Of a DNA stretch of 64,000 bases, positions 35,169 to 45,919 are shown piece by piece. Position numbers and translations under genes: made by a program. The DNA is from Favolaschia claudopus (Eukaryota > Basidiomycota > Agaricomycetes > Agaricales > Mycenaceae), in assembly GCA_037176885.1 (NCBI GenBank), contig JAWWNJ010000017.1:186001-250000 (forward strand). Reading direction: 5' to 3'. The notes beneath the pieces are model-generated. The model did no database searches and was not told where the DNA came from. It saw only the letters and a list, made by a program, of their open reading frames with translations. Positions within the stretch are counted from its first letter, which is position 1; every line of letters begins with the position of its first letter.

Positions 35169-36764
35169 TTATCTTGACTTGTTGCACACCACGCCGTATC
35201 GCGAGCCATTGTATTCGAAGCCGAGCGACGCCACGGTCTTCGCCTTTTCCCACTCCAAATCCAATAGAATGACCAGAGTCATACAGCTCGTTGGCATTTG
35301 GCCAAAATGTATGCGTTCGGGTACCCAGACTTTTAACACGGGTATCTCAAACCCAGCTTGCGATGTGATGTGCTTTCCCGAGTAGAACGTGGTCACTTGT
35401 CTCTTCGTCAGTGGATCGGGTAAACCTGAGACAACGACGCAGGTCCCGTTTGTAAACGGCTCGAAGCAGAGGCAATTGTCGTACGGACACTTGCGTGGGT
35501 GACACAGCTCCTCCAGGTCCAAGCGCCTGGCTTCTGGATACACGCCTTCTCGCGTGGGTTGGGATAGGATAAACCGTATCGCAGACAGCCTGTGTGTCGA
35601 GTTCGTTCGATACTGGTAAATGAGCTTTTTCGTCAGGAAACGGATAATTGAGGTACGCGACTCTATGTCAGACGCTGTGAGGACCTCCAGATACGGGCAC
35701 TTTTCGAGGATCTCCAAAAGTCCTGTATTCGTGATGGGATTGGTGGGTAATATCAAGGTGGTCAATGGGGCAGTCAAACCCGCTAAGTGGACTAATGACC
35801 GTGCAGTGAAGGGCACGGAGCTGTCCAGAATTTCCAATTTGGACAGGCGTGGGGCGAATACGGGAGGAAGGAAGTCTAGGGTCCGTAAGGTCAGCCGGTC
35901 GAGAGACGGTAGTGTGATAACCGTGGAAGATCGAAGAGGGTGCCTGCTCTCCCATTTGAGTTGCGCGAGATTTGTGCAAGACGCGAAGAACGAAGACCAG
36001 TCTAGGTCTTGTTGTTCACGATCGGTTATGATGAACAGATACTGTAGGGACGATGAAGGGGCAAACGCGATGTCGGCTAGCATTGCGCATCTGACGATAT
36101 GGAAAGTGTTGGAAACTAAGGGCAGCCGCTCGTGCTTTTTTGGGCAGGAAAGATTGGATTTTTTCGCGACGTCTACGATGTTCAAATTCGTGGCGTGTGC
36201 CAGAACGTTCGGACCCAGTAAGTCCTCCACACAGCGGCCCGCTAAGGTGCACGAACTGGCCCCCCTAAAGAAGAGTGACCTCCAACGCTTGACGGTAGGA
36301 AGTAGGTACATATTCCAAATGATCGTGGGTTCGTCACGTCCATACGGAACAACAATGAGGTCGAAGGCTATATGAAGCGGGCATCGCGTCGATTTCGAGA
36401 TGTGCGTGCGGACATTGGCAGAAAGTTCGGATGTGTCCAGAGGAATGGGTCGTTTGTGGTTCGCAGTCTCGAGCATGATAAATGACCAGAATATAGGCAG
36501 GCCGTCCACGACCCTTTTGAACGTGAGACAGGTCTTTTGCAGGCGTTCACGTAGAAGCTCATTCTGGTAGACATCTTCCTGTGATACCACAGGGCGCAAG
36601 GTCAGCATAAATATCCGAGCGATTGTCTCGTCTGGCACTTCAGCGCTGTTATTAATGATCCAGTGCGTTTGTTGGGTACCCAGTCACTCACGTGTCGTAA
36701 ATTTTGATTTTTTGAACAATTTGGACTTCTTCGTGCTGGTCTTGGTGGTCGAAATACCTGTCAT
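35169..36764 (-). CDS. F-box-like/LRR-type protein (paralogue 2)
   Basis: Two exons on the minus strand: 36692..36764 (73 nt) and 35169..36637, about 513 aa. Splicing joins a basic leader (SKLFKKSKF) to LPDETIARIFMLTLRP, a canonical F-box start. RLQKTCLTFKRVVDGLPIFW follows. The tail has leucine-rich repeats (LPSLDRLTLRTLDFLPP) and a Cys cluster CHPRKCPYDNCLCF. The protein aligns by eye along its whole length with the gene at 27094..28641, including the C-terminal PFTNGTCVVVSGLPDPL segment. TATAAAT lies 71 bp upstream of the ATG. It is probably an SCF receptor or a lineage-specific relative. The paralogy is clear; the F-box call is moderate. Confidence 0.78.
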
Positions 36765-36834
36765 TTCGTTGGCGCTACGCGTTGTAACACAGCGGGATGA
36801 GTGAGGTTCACACTCCCGAAGCGCAATCGGTTGA

Positions 36835-36841
36835 ATTTATA
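36835..36841 (-). promoter_or_regulatory. TATA box of the 35.2-kb F-box-like gene
   Basis: TATAAAT on the minus strand, 71 bp upstream of the ATG at 36764. Confidence 0.4.
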
Positions 36842-37267
36842 AGAGGTGCCAGTGGTCGCAGCATGATGCGCAGCAAAAGTGAGTAGCCATTGAATCTAGC
36901 GGGCGTTTGTGAGGACATAGTCAATTCAGAAGAGGTTGATGGCGGGAGTTGTGGAAACTGGAAAGAAGACAGAAGACAACGGCATTGGTGTGCCATGATT
37001 AGGCTTTCTAAACCTTATCCGATAAGATCGCTTACCAATCACCGACGTGCATCGAGTCCTTCAATTTCAAACTTCGCGGTCGATTACTATTCGCTGTGCG
37101 TTTACTGGGTACTACTTTGGGAAAGGCATGTATCGAGTGGTAAATGTAGCTTATGGAATGCATCGCAGTCAATGAAGGCTGAAGGTTATAGGATGGTAAT
37201 CTGTGGCCCGTTCCGGGCATTTTATTTGTTCGTTACGGTGAATAAGCATTAGGTGGGGAAGCCACAT
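36842..37267. other. Intergenic spacer
   Basis: 426 bp between two minus-strand F-box-like genes; no further gene, RNA or repeat is seen. Confidence 0.4.
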
Positions 37268-38777
37268 TCAGCGTCCAGCGAGGAAGCATTCGGAACTGTG
37301 AAATCGAGGGGGCCGATCTTCTGTGTTGAGGCAGGAAGCCATGGGAATTACGAGCTTGTATCGATGCGCTATATCCCTTGAATAGGACGATGTAGAGCTA
37401 CGCGGAACGTCGACGGCGGGACTGTCTGCGATGCCGTCGAGTTTGTCTTGCGCGTACTCGTGCATCGTGCCCACGTTCTCATCGATCGTGACCTCCCGCA
37501 ATCTAGGCAGAACGACTGGCCAATGTATAGCGATCGCGTGCAGGATACAGCAGAAACTGTCGGTGCACCCCCTTGTGCTGAGCGGGTCGCTGTTTGGCAT
37601 CAGACGATCGATTTCCAGCAGGGTGTCGGCAGCGAGTTTTCCACTCCGTATGGCTAGTTTCTCGACGTGTTGGCCCAGCTTCGTGAATTCCTTCAAAATT
37701 CCGAGGGCAGCAGCATCGCTTGTCGCCTCAAAGTGCAGATCGACCAAGGCAGGCATTACAAGCTTGCCCACTGCTTGTAGAGCGGACTCTGCATGCATCG
37801 CGAGGCTGAGATGCGTTAGATGATGCATAACTGGTGGGTCTGAGGTTTCGATGTCGTAGTCGTAGAAAGTTAACCAGTCGAGGCGAATGCGCTGAAGCAT
37901 GGGAGACTGTCGAAGGAGAAGGAAGAAATCGTGAGTTGAGATACCGAAAGTGTTGTAAAGATATGCCAGCGTTAACGAAGTCAACGAGGAATATACGATG
38001 GGGGTCGTCCACTGTGTGAGGTCTCCTACCACAGTGAGATCCTCGATGATCGGCATTTGCCCGCCGAATATGGGGTGTATCGGCTGCCCCTGCTGGTCTT
38101 GTGGAAGCCATCCGTTCGTTGCCATATCGACCACTGCGCATCGCAGCTGGACTGCTTGCACAGTGTGCAAAAGGTCCAGGAGCAGTCGAGATAAGGCTGC
38201 GTCTCTTACTTTAAAGAGCACGAATCGGCATCGAGCTATGCATCCGCTCAATGCGACCACGCACTCTTCTAACCATTCCTCCATTCCATCCCAATCCTCG
38301 ATATCGTCCAGGAAGTAAAAGGCCAATGAGACTGGAACGCTGCTAGTTCTGTTGTCGAAAGAGTGTATGTGGCTGACACGAGTGCTTGGTTGGAAGCAGA
38401 ACGTAGAGCGAAAGCACATTGTGCCCTCGATCGCTCCCTTCCACATTTTGCAGACCTGCGCTAACCGACGGCAGGAAGTCTTCCATTTCTCGGGTCGCTC
38501 GTTGAAACGATCGGGAATGAGCACGAGGATTGCAGTGAGTATTTCGAGAGGAAATGCGTTTATTTTGAGAGCTGCAGTATTAGATTAAGATACAAGAATG
38601 GTCGGCGAAAGCAAGAAATATAGGCGGGATACTCCACGTACCGACAGCGTTTTGGACAGAGTCGAATGAGATGTATTTGATATAAGCCAGAGACAATTCG
38701 GGAGCGTTAGCATCGGAGGCGGTCGATACTACGTTGAGAAATTCGTATTCGGAGTCGTCGTCGGGCTCTTGGGACAT
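37268..38777 (-). CDS. F-box-like protein
   Basis: Two exons on the minus strand: 38642..38777 and 37268..38571, about 479 aa, with a 70-nt intron. Exon 1 begins MSQEPDDDSEYEFLNVV, an acidic leader. The F-box core is INAFPLEILTAILVLIPDRF with LAQVCKMWK following. A leucine-rich region follows, with SSLTSLTLAYLYNTF and SPMLQRIRLDWLTFYDYD. The length and arrangement match agaricomycete F-box proteins. It probably serves as an SCF substrate receptor. It belongs to a run of four F-box-like genes on the same strand, but it is not a close copy of the other three. Confidence 0.83.
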
Positions 38778-39431
38778 AGTCGTTACTGAACAAGCGAAAC
38801 CAGAACCCAGAGAAATCTAATGGGTATACCCAAGGTTCCATCTCGAATAGCCGCGGAGGCAGCGTTGATAGCAAGCTTCGAATACAATACACACTGGCAT
38901 AGGAGAAAAAGCTGCGGTCAGAGATAGAGACTTGTATGGGAACGAGCTGGAGAAGTTAAAACCCTGATCGAGGCCTAGAAGGTCTTGGATTTATTCACAC
39001 GACCCCCTCCCCCGCCCCCGAATAAGGCAGTTGTGACTAAGCCGCATCAGGCGGCCCGTCCACCAATAACTGTGTCGCTATCGTTTGAAGCTTGGCCATG
39101 GCTTACTTTCACTGGGGATGGGGGGAGGCCAATGAATTCGCACTTTGCTCCCTAATACTTACCTCACAGCTAAAGGGAATATTGTTGGAGATTTGGCGAA
39201 GTCCGATGTCACTCAACGCCACCGCACGCGTCGACATCAAATTCCACGAAAATAGAGTCTCAACCTCTCGTTTGGGCCAGTCGCTGGCTCGTTAATTTGG
39301 GTACGAGACCTTTTTCCGGCAATCAGGGCCTTTGTTGAATGTGCAAAGGGACCTCAGGGTTAGACTAGTTGAGCGACATCGAGATTCGAGCCCATTACCC
39401 AGCCATTATTACCTGGTGGGATGTACATCTT
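38778..39431. other. Intergenic spacer before the second MITE
   Basis: 654 bp without a supported gene. A C-rich run lies at about 39001-39018. Confidence 0.4.
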
Positions 39432-39805
39432 CATCAGTGTTTTGACAATTTGATTGCCGTGTTGTCAGGCGTTGCGACAACACGACAACGGCCACAACAC
39501 CCCGCCAAATCGCACAACACCGCTCGACAACACCACAACACCACTTCATCGACAACACCGACCTCGAAATCCACAACACCCAAAATGACCCACCCCCCGC
39601 TCGGCATCACAGAAGGGTGAGGGTCTTTGTTTTGTGCACAACAACAAACACTTATACCCCCCGACCTCCATCCACCCCAAACCAGCCATGGTCGACGGCA
39701 TTGTCGAGCTCGTCGTCGTCGACAATATTCCCGACACAACACGAAAACGGCAAAAAACACCTGAAAACACCGCAATGCGGCAATCAAAATGTCAAATTGC
39801 TGATG
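39432..39805 (+). mobile_element. MITE (copy 2), same family as 24053..24393
   Basis: This 374-bp element starts CATCAGTGTTTTGAC and ends CAAATTGCTGATG. The inverted ends share CATCAG, TTTGACA and TTTGATTGCCG blocks over about 38 bp. The ends match those of the copy inside the Helitron, and the interior shares a short CCCCGCCAAA segment. The interior is rich in ACAAC/ACACC triplets and carries no gene. The flanking dinucleotides are TT on both sides, not TA, so the duplication is unclear or decayed. Confidence 0.7.
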
Positions 39806-40284
39806 TTCGGAATTTGTTGCTCGCACTAAGGGGAACCTCCTGCTATGTCTAGTCGCGTTTAAAAGCCAGTCACTTGCTCGGAATTGATTTCGGGTCCCAT
39901 TTCGCATTATTCTGCTTTCGCTCTTTTCGATGTTCAACATGCTCGCCGACTCGAGTCTTACTCAGTTACTGTCTGGATGCAGCAAATTCTGCTTTTTTTT
40001 TTCTTTCTTTTTCTTATACCCCCTTGCAGATTGAATCGGATATATATTACACTAACCGCAACGCAGTCCACCATCTGATCGAGTCGAAGCCTGAGCTTGA
40101 GTGGGTCCCTATTTTTCGAATAGCTGCACAAGGCAAAACTCATTCCGGATCACACAGTGACTCCTTGTCTTTGAGGCCGGTTCAAATATTGTCCTTCTTG
40201 AAATGCAGGGCTGCCTGTATCTCCCCTTTGTTGGCTCCAGCCTCTTATAGCTCGTTATCCTCTGCCCCCAGTGAAGTCCGTTCG
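39806..40284. other. 5' flank or upstream exons of the MYND gene
   Basis: The frame of the MYND gene is open back to about 39874. A strong polypyrimidine tract followed by CCCTTGCAG ends at about 40029 and looks like a splice acceptor. An upstream coding exon from about 40030 (IESDIYYTNRN) is possible but could not be connected with confidence. Confidence 0.35.
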
Positions 40285-40982
40285 ATGTCGCATCCGTCCT
40301 TGATTCGCCCGTGCTCTGTCTGTAGCCGCGTGACTTCGACGTGGTGTAGTCGCTGCCAAAAGGTGTGGTATTGTTCGCGAGAGCATATGCGCAGCGTGCG
40401 TGTCACTGTTGTATCCACATCCACGGATTCACGTATTATACAGGACTGGCCTCAACATCGACTACGCTGTCGTTCGGCCTGCGATGAGTCTGTTTCCCCT
40501 ATGATCACGATTCCTCCACCGTCTGCGCCAGAATATATGTCAGTCAGCGCGATCCTTTTTCCTGTGCACGAAGGTGAGTGTAATACACTGTCAGCACAAT
40601 ATCTCGTGCTGAGCTCTTCTTAGCCCAACCCGAATTCATCACAGTCGAGTGCCGTCTCCCACAGCATCCTTCGCATGACCAGTGTCCGGTTCCAATGCTC
40701 CGAGATTACTTCGACGTGCCCCCAGACAACATAATCCTCACTCAAGGGCTCAACGGCGAAACCATTCGCTATCCTTTACATGTATTCTGTTCACCGACGG
40801 CGCTCAGCGTCGCCACGCCCAAAAATCGTGCCATCGATCATATCACAGCAGATCAAGCGTGCAAACCGTTTTCTGGCAATGTCGTTGCACTCAAGTTCAG
40901 AGGTACCTACCTTTTGACATACACGGACGCGATTAAGAGTGACCTGGTTCACTTGTCTGCATATTTCCATTCTTTTCGATAG
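40285..40982 (+). CDS. MYND-type zinc finger protein
   Basis: Three exons, 40285..40395, 40444..40573 and 40624..40982, encode about 199 aa from the ATG at 40285. The MYND finger fills residues 10-47: CSVC, then WCSRCQKVWYCSREH, and after the first intron DWPQHRLRC. All zinc-binding Cys/His positions of the class appear present. Beyond residue 60 the protein is unfamiliar, with FITVECRLPQHPSHDQ and a C-terminal FRGTYLLTYTDAIKSDLV. MYND fingers mediate protein-protein contacts, often with PxLxP ligands in transcription or chromatin factors. It is the first gene of a run of plus-strand genes to 58.4 kb. An N-terminal extension from upstream exons is possible. Confidence 0.82.
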
Positions 40983-41212
40983 TGTATTTGCTTTGTGATT
41001 CATATTCGCGACCAGACTTGCGTTGTTCACCCTCTTGTCTCAAAATTCTTGCTGTCTGACATCGATACTATTGTATCTGCTGCGCGTATGCTTATAAACC
41101 ACTTGTGCATTGTGCTACTCAAACCGCCTTTCACCATACACGCAATATATTTCCGTTTTACCGGTGTATCTTTGAATGGAATGATTGTTCGTAATTGCAG
41201 CAGTTACTGTGT

Positions 41213-41288
41213 CACGTGATCGCGTATTTACGTGCCTCTGATAGTATGTCCACGTGATCGCGTATTTATGTGCCTCGGACAGTTCCGG
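41213..41288 (+). repeat. 38-bp tandem direct repeat (two copies)
   Basis: Two adjacent copies begin CACGTGATCGCGTATTTA/T and continue GTGCCTC. Each contains the CACGTG E-box, so two E-boxes lie 38 bp apart, about 190-260 bp upstream of the KOW-motif gene. Confidence 0.7.
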
Positions 41289-41473
41289 TCGGGCGTCCAA
41301 CCTGTTCATCCTTACGTTTGGCACTGACATGTAAAGTCAGAATCGCCCCTTCCCCCCAACCCTCTCGCCCTGCTTTTTTGTCTGCAGTGCAATGATCAGA
41401 CCGGCGTCTTCGGCCCTGGGTTTCTTTGAACAAACATCCCGGTAACCGCAACACACATAATAGTAGGGCGAGG

Positions 41474-43961
41474 ATGACTTACAGAGGTAGGCGAACAATG
41501 GCTTGCGTTTCGGTCTATGATTTATCTCAGCGCACTCGTGGTGGCGAAGTAGCTTCACCAATGGATTCCTATGAATTACCTGTGGAACCGGAAGATGATA
41601 TCGGTTAGCACTTCATTACACAGTTCTTGTTGTCCTTTCGTGCTCAATCTCGACATCGTTCCTACTTTCGTAGGTTTCATAGCAACGGGCGAGACTACAG
41701 CACGCAATTCTGGTCCTATACTTCCCAGTCTTTCAGACATCGCCTGCTGTTCTTCTGTCGGCCTGCATTCAGATGAATGTGACGTTCCACCATTCCATAG
41801 GCGACTTTCTTCTCCCCTATCCGTGAATTGTTTCACGATCTACTTTTCATTGGAAACTTATATCTCCTCGTAGCTTTCTGTCTCGGACGCCAGCTCTCTC
41901 GTTGGCACTTCGCTCCTCCCCCGGTTTTCGTCGTGGGTTAGACTTCGGTCTCAGGATGTTTACCACGGGGATATTGCGTGGATGCCTGCTTATGATTCTG
42001 AGGAACAGAAGCAACGCATCTTCATCGTCCCTCGGTGGCCGGTACGCCGTTTGGGAAATCTCGAGCTCACGTCAACCCAGTCGAGTCTGAGGGGGACGAT
42101 CCAGCGACTTTTCCCTTCTCACGTGGATGATACTTTGGATCCTACTATGGAGATTGCTCGCGGGGGTGCTACCTTTCTCTATGGCTTTATCGTGATTCAG
42201 GTGCCCTTTCGTCGCTTGATTTACGGAGAGGTTTACCCGTCTGTGGCTGAATTGGAATTGTGGACCAAATCGCCGCTTTGCCTTCCCGACTCTGTGTCTG
42301 AAAGATTCGTCTCGAACTTCGACGCTTACCTTTCCGAATGCCTGTCTTCTTGTTTGTCCCAGACCCCTTGCGCTGCTGCAACTTCCGCGTGCGTTGCTGT
42401 AGGGGATCGCGTACGGCTCTTGACTAGCAGGACGTCTTCCTGCTCCGCTCAAGTGATGTCCGTGCGGGATGGAGACCGCTTCCTGCTGCTTGTTCAGTCA
42501 GGCCCTTCCTCCAGTTTCCACGCGGTCGTACCTAATGCATGCGTGGTGTTGGATCATCAAGTAGGAGACATTGTCGAGGTTTTTTCGGGTGCTTTTGCCG
42601 GATTGTCTGGTTGGGTTGTTGATCTTGACTGGGAGCGGAAACTTGTCGCTGTGGCCTTTCCCTGTGGCCTGCCTCCCCATTGCCGCTCTGTTCAAAACCT
42701 TTCCATTGACGCTTCTGATACCCGTTCGGCGTCCAAGGTACGCGGCTTTCCTTTTTCTCTGTTATGTATTCCTGACAGCAGAATCGTGTATATCGTTTTA
42801 CAGGAGAACGTTCCTTGGCTCTGCATGCGGCCTTGCCGTCGGGGTGCTTTGCGGGTCTGCCCTGAACCAGGAGACACTCGCTCGTCTCGTCCGCCTTTGT
42901 TTGGTTCCGCACTTAGAGATCCTTTTATTCATTTGGAGGTCGCTGCCTATCAGCGCAATATCGGGACCGTACACGGTATGGTAGTAAATGCAAGCGCAGA
43001 CAGAAGATATGTGTGGGTCAGGACCCACGGCAGAATGGTCAATACGATCGAGAAAGTTGCTGTTGCAGCTGTGCGAGAACTGCAGTTCGTGACTTTTATT
43101 TATCTCCGTCTTGTTTCTTGGCTTATTCTTAATCAAGCACTGGGATTCATTTGTCTCAATACATAGCGTGTTCTCCTCGACACGTAGCCCGTCTTCGTGC
43201 TGCGCGAGAGAATGCTAGAGCTGGAATCAGCCCGAATTGCGTTCCCGTTGGCCTTTGCGAGTTTCGCGGAGAGACTTTACCAGACGTTTCTGGGTGGTCC
43301 GAGAACAGTGCTCCAAATACTGATGGGCCACCTCCTACTGGCGCTATCTCTGATGCTTGGTTGCTTCAGCCATCGTTGCTCGGCAGTTATCTGGACGTAG
43401 TCATACGCGGATCGGGGTGGGATGGCCGTTATGATGGTCAAGTAGGAGTCATTCAGTCCCTTCCTCGAGTCAAGCGCGGTCATCGCGGGTCTCTGAAGGT
43501 TCGTATTGGAAGGGTCGTTACGACTGACAAATACATCAAGATTTCGGCCTTGTTTCCTCTGACTACCAACGAATTCGAGGGAGCTGTGACTCGACAGCAA
43601 TCCCGGTGTGTTTTTGAGGTAATGGGCACTTATCTCGTGGTCATAGGTCCGGACGTGAATGGAGATTCGTCTGCTGTCGGCAAAGTGGGTTTCACCACGC
43701 ACGGCGGTGCTGTCAATATTGAAGGTCGCTTGTGGAACTTTCCTATCGTCAGTGTCTGCAGATCCGACCCTCTACCCAAGTATGTCTAGGTGTATTGTTT
43801 ATTTGTACCAGTTTGTTGTTTGTCAATGCCATGTTTGGTGTTGTAGGCGGCGGTCTGACTCGTGTTTGCTTTCAATATACTTCTCTCTTGGTAATCGACT
43901 TGCGAGTCCCGGTCAGTGTGCTTCTCTAGGTTGTGTTGCGTTAACGTCCGGGCATTTCTAG
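41474..43961 (+). CDS. KOW-motif (Spt5/NusG-like) orphan protein
   Basis: Supported exons are 41474..41603, 41674..41822, 41874..42737 and 42804..about 43106, followed by an exon from about 43219 to 43787 or 43789. The GTATGT at 43788 fits a donor to a last exon (about 43846..43961). If it is not used, the protein stops at 43789. The junction near 43107-43219 is uncertain. Two segments fit the KOW pattern of Spt5/NusG proteins: VGDIVEVFSGAFAGLSGWVV near base 42560 and GSYLDVVIRGSGWDGRYDG near base 43400. An earlier segment, VGDRVRLLTSRTSS, may be a third. KOW modules bind RNA or ribonucleoprotein partners in transcription elongation. No Spt5 acidic N-terminus or NGN domain is visible. The function is inferred only from the motif. 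Confidence 0.68.
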
Positions 43962-43984
43962 CACTCGCTTTCTTCGATTGCACG

Positions 43985-44928
43985 ATGGACCTTTCGGATA
44001 TGTTAGGTGAGATGCGCGTATTTGTCGTTCTTCTTCGTGCTCATTCGAGTCCCTTTTTTAGTGACTACATCTGCTCTTTGCTCTCCTGGTACAGTAGCTC
44101 GTTGTGTTGCCTATTACAGCTGGTTTACATCATTTCACAGTTTCTCCGTCTTCACCGCAAGTTTTCTTGGAGGATCTTGAGTTGCTGTCGTCCACGAAGC
44201 AAGGTCTGTTTCCAGTGTATCTTTCCTGGCTAATCTAACTTCCTCTATAGGCTCTCCGTCTAACGAGGTCAGAGTACTGAAGCGTGGCTCGAGGAAACGA
44301 GCTATACAGACTTCTCGCATCAGCGATCACTTCCCTCTACTTCGCAAGCGCAAGAAGAAAATACCATTGCTCCGTGATCATGCTGATGCGCCACGCGACA
44401 CGCCTTTGGCGGGCCCACCTGGATCGTCGTTATCTCTGATATCGAAGTATAATCTGCGGCTTCACCGTCCGCAAGTCATCGCTGCTCCCTCGTCACGTCG
44501 CCCGCGCCCCCTTCGCCACCAGGCTCATCGCGGTGCGGACCGATGGAAAAGAGTGATACCCCTGCTCCCAGAGCATCTGTACATTGGTCTCGTCGTTCCT
44601 CCCCTCATCCAATCACCTCATTCGATGCTCAACTGCTCTCTGTGTACTTGCCTGAAGTCCCATCCCGTCGCGTGAGTTTGATTCGTCTCAGAATTTTCCG
44701 GCATCGAATCGTCTTCACAGGTTCCAATGCGAGCATAGTGCTTGTTATGTCTGCACGAGAGTTTGGCTGGAGCGCCGTTGGGATTGTCCCGAATGTCAGG
44801 AAACCATCACCCAGCAGCCTTCTGCGAGTGCAGATGTGGAGCTTACGATCCATTCTCAGTACGGGGATTGGGATCCCAGCGTTGTAAATTATGGGTGGGA
44901 CGGACTGGTGTTTCCTGTCCTTAATTAG
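43985..44928 (+). CDS. RING-type zinc finger protein (tandem copy 1)
   Basis: Exons 44120..44203, 44251..44671 and 44721..44928 are firm. The 5' end from the ATG at 43985 (MDLSDML) can be joined in three in-frame ways. The RING finger spans the last intron: NCSLCTCLKSHPV, then CEHSACYVCTRVWLERRWDC and PECQETI. It is C3HC4-like and should bind two zinc ions. The region before it is basic (KRGSRKRAIQ, LRKRKKKIP) and Pro-rich. The tail SQYGDWDPSVVNYGWDGLVF is shared with the next gene, so the two are tandem paralogues. A ubiquitin-ligase role is likely for this finger class but unproven. Confidence 0.78.
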
Positions 44929-45181
44929 CGTGCATGCGTATTAGGTGCTCTTCCACTTTCCTTCTTGTACCCTTCGCTTTTGTTTTATCGAAGTTTAGCT
45001 CACAATATTTTTCTTTCCCGTCTTGGAATAATTCTGCCGTTCTGACACACTCTCGGTGTATGGAACCGTGTCGACCTCGTTCGATCTGTTGCTGCAGCTG
45101 AGTCCACGCATTATTATTTTGTTTGTGCCAGTTGACTCTCGTTGACGCTGTTTGGTAGCGTGTGACAACATAACTCTCTCA

Positions 45182-45801
45182 ATGACCACCACCACTACTC
45201 GTCGAGTTTCTCTCGACGCTCCGAGCAGCTTCAGTCGATCCAGTCCTCTTGCTGGTGGACGAAATTATCCCGTTACTACCTATTCGCCAGACGAGTGGAG
45301 GACGCGTACACATACGGGTGGGACCAGGTCGTTTATGGTGGGATCCAGATTTGCACAGATGTTGGCAGACCACGCAGTTGCTGCCGTTCAACAGCCGTCG
45401 ACTGGGAGTCGTGCAACACGGGCCGTCCCTTTGCGTGTTCAAGATCTGTGGATTGGCGCAGCCAGGCCTGTCCCTCCTTCGGACGCTTTTGAAGAGCATA
45501 TATGTGCCATTTGCCTGACTCTCAAGAGTCATCCGGTGTCGTGAGTCTGTCTACTCTTACTCTTCGTCTATATATCTCATTTCTACCTAGATACACGTGT
45601 GGACATGGCCATTGCTTCGTCTGCATCAGGATGTGGCTGGAGCAAGATTGGCGTTGTCCTGATTGTCGTGCGATTATGACGAGAGCGCCTTTTCGAATCA
45701 TATCAGAAGAAAAAAGTATCGCGCGAATCTATGGCGACTGGGACGAATCTGAGGTAGATTACGCCTTTACTGGTTTGACCTTTCCTTCTGAAAGCTCGTA
45801 A
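45182..45801 (+). CDS. RING-type zinc finger protein (tandem copy 2)
   Basis: Two exons, 45182..45540 and 45591..45801, encode 189 aa. The N-terminal 100 residues are Thr/Ser/Arg-rich and probably disordered. The RING finger is HICAICLTLKSHPVS, then CGHGHCFVCIRMWLEQDWRC and PDCRAIM, a complete C3HC4 set. The intron falls at the same place within the finger as in the upstream copy (after KSHPV). The C-terminus has YGDWDESEVDYAFTGLTFP, matching the first copy. The finger predicts an E3 ubiquitin ligase or adaptor. The shared short tail may be a family-specific binding motif. Small size and the lack of other domains resemble stand-alone viral or transposon-associated RING proteins, which is only a comparison. 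Confidence 0.88.
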
Positions 45802-45836
45802 TTGGTCTTGTTTCCTAAAAAGGATATTCCGTACAG

Positions 45837-45844
45837 TATATAAG
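45837..45844 (+). promoter_or_regulatory. TATA box of the 184-aa orphan gene
   Basis: TATATAAG lies 83 bp before the ATG at 45920 and is followed by a pyrimidine-rich leader. Confidence 0.5.
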
Positions 45845-45919
45845 CCGTATTTATCTTCGTGTGTCTTTCTCGCTCTCTTCTCTCTCGGAGTTTTGCATCT
45901 CATCCTCAGCCATCGTCAC

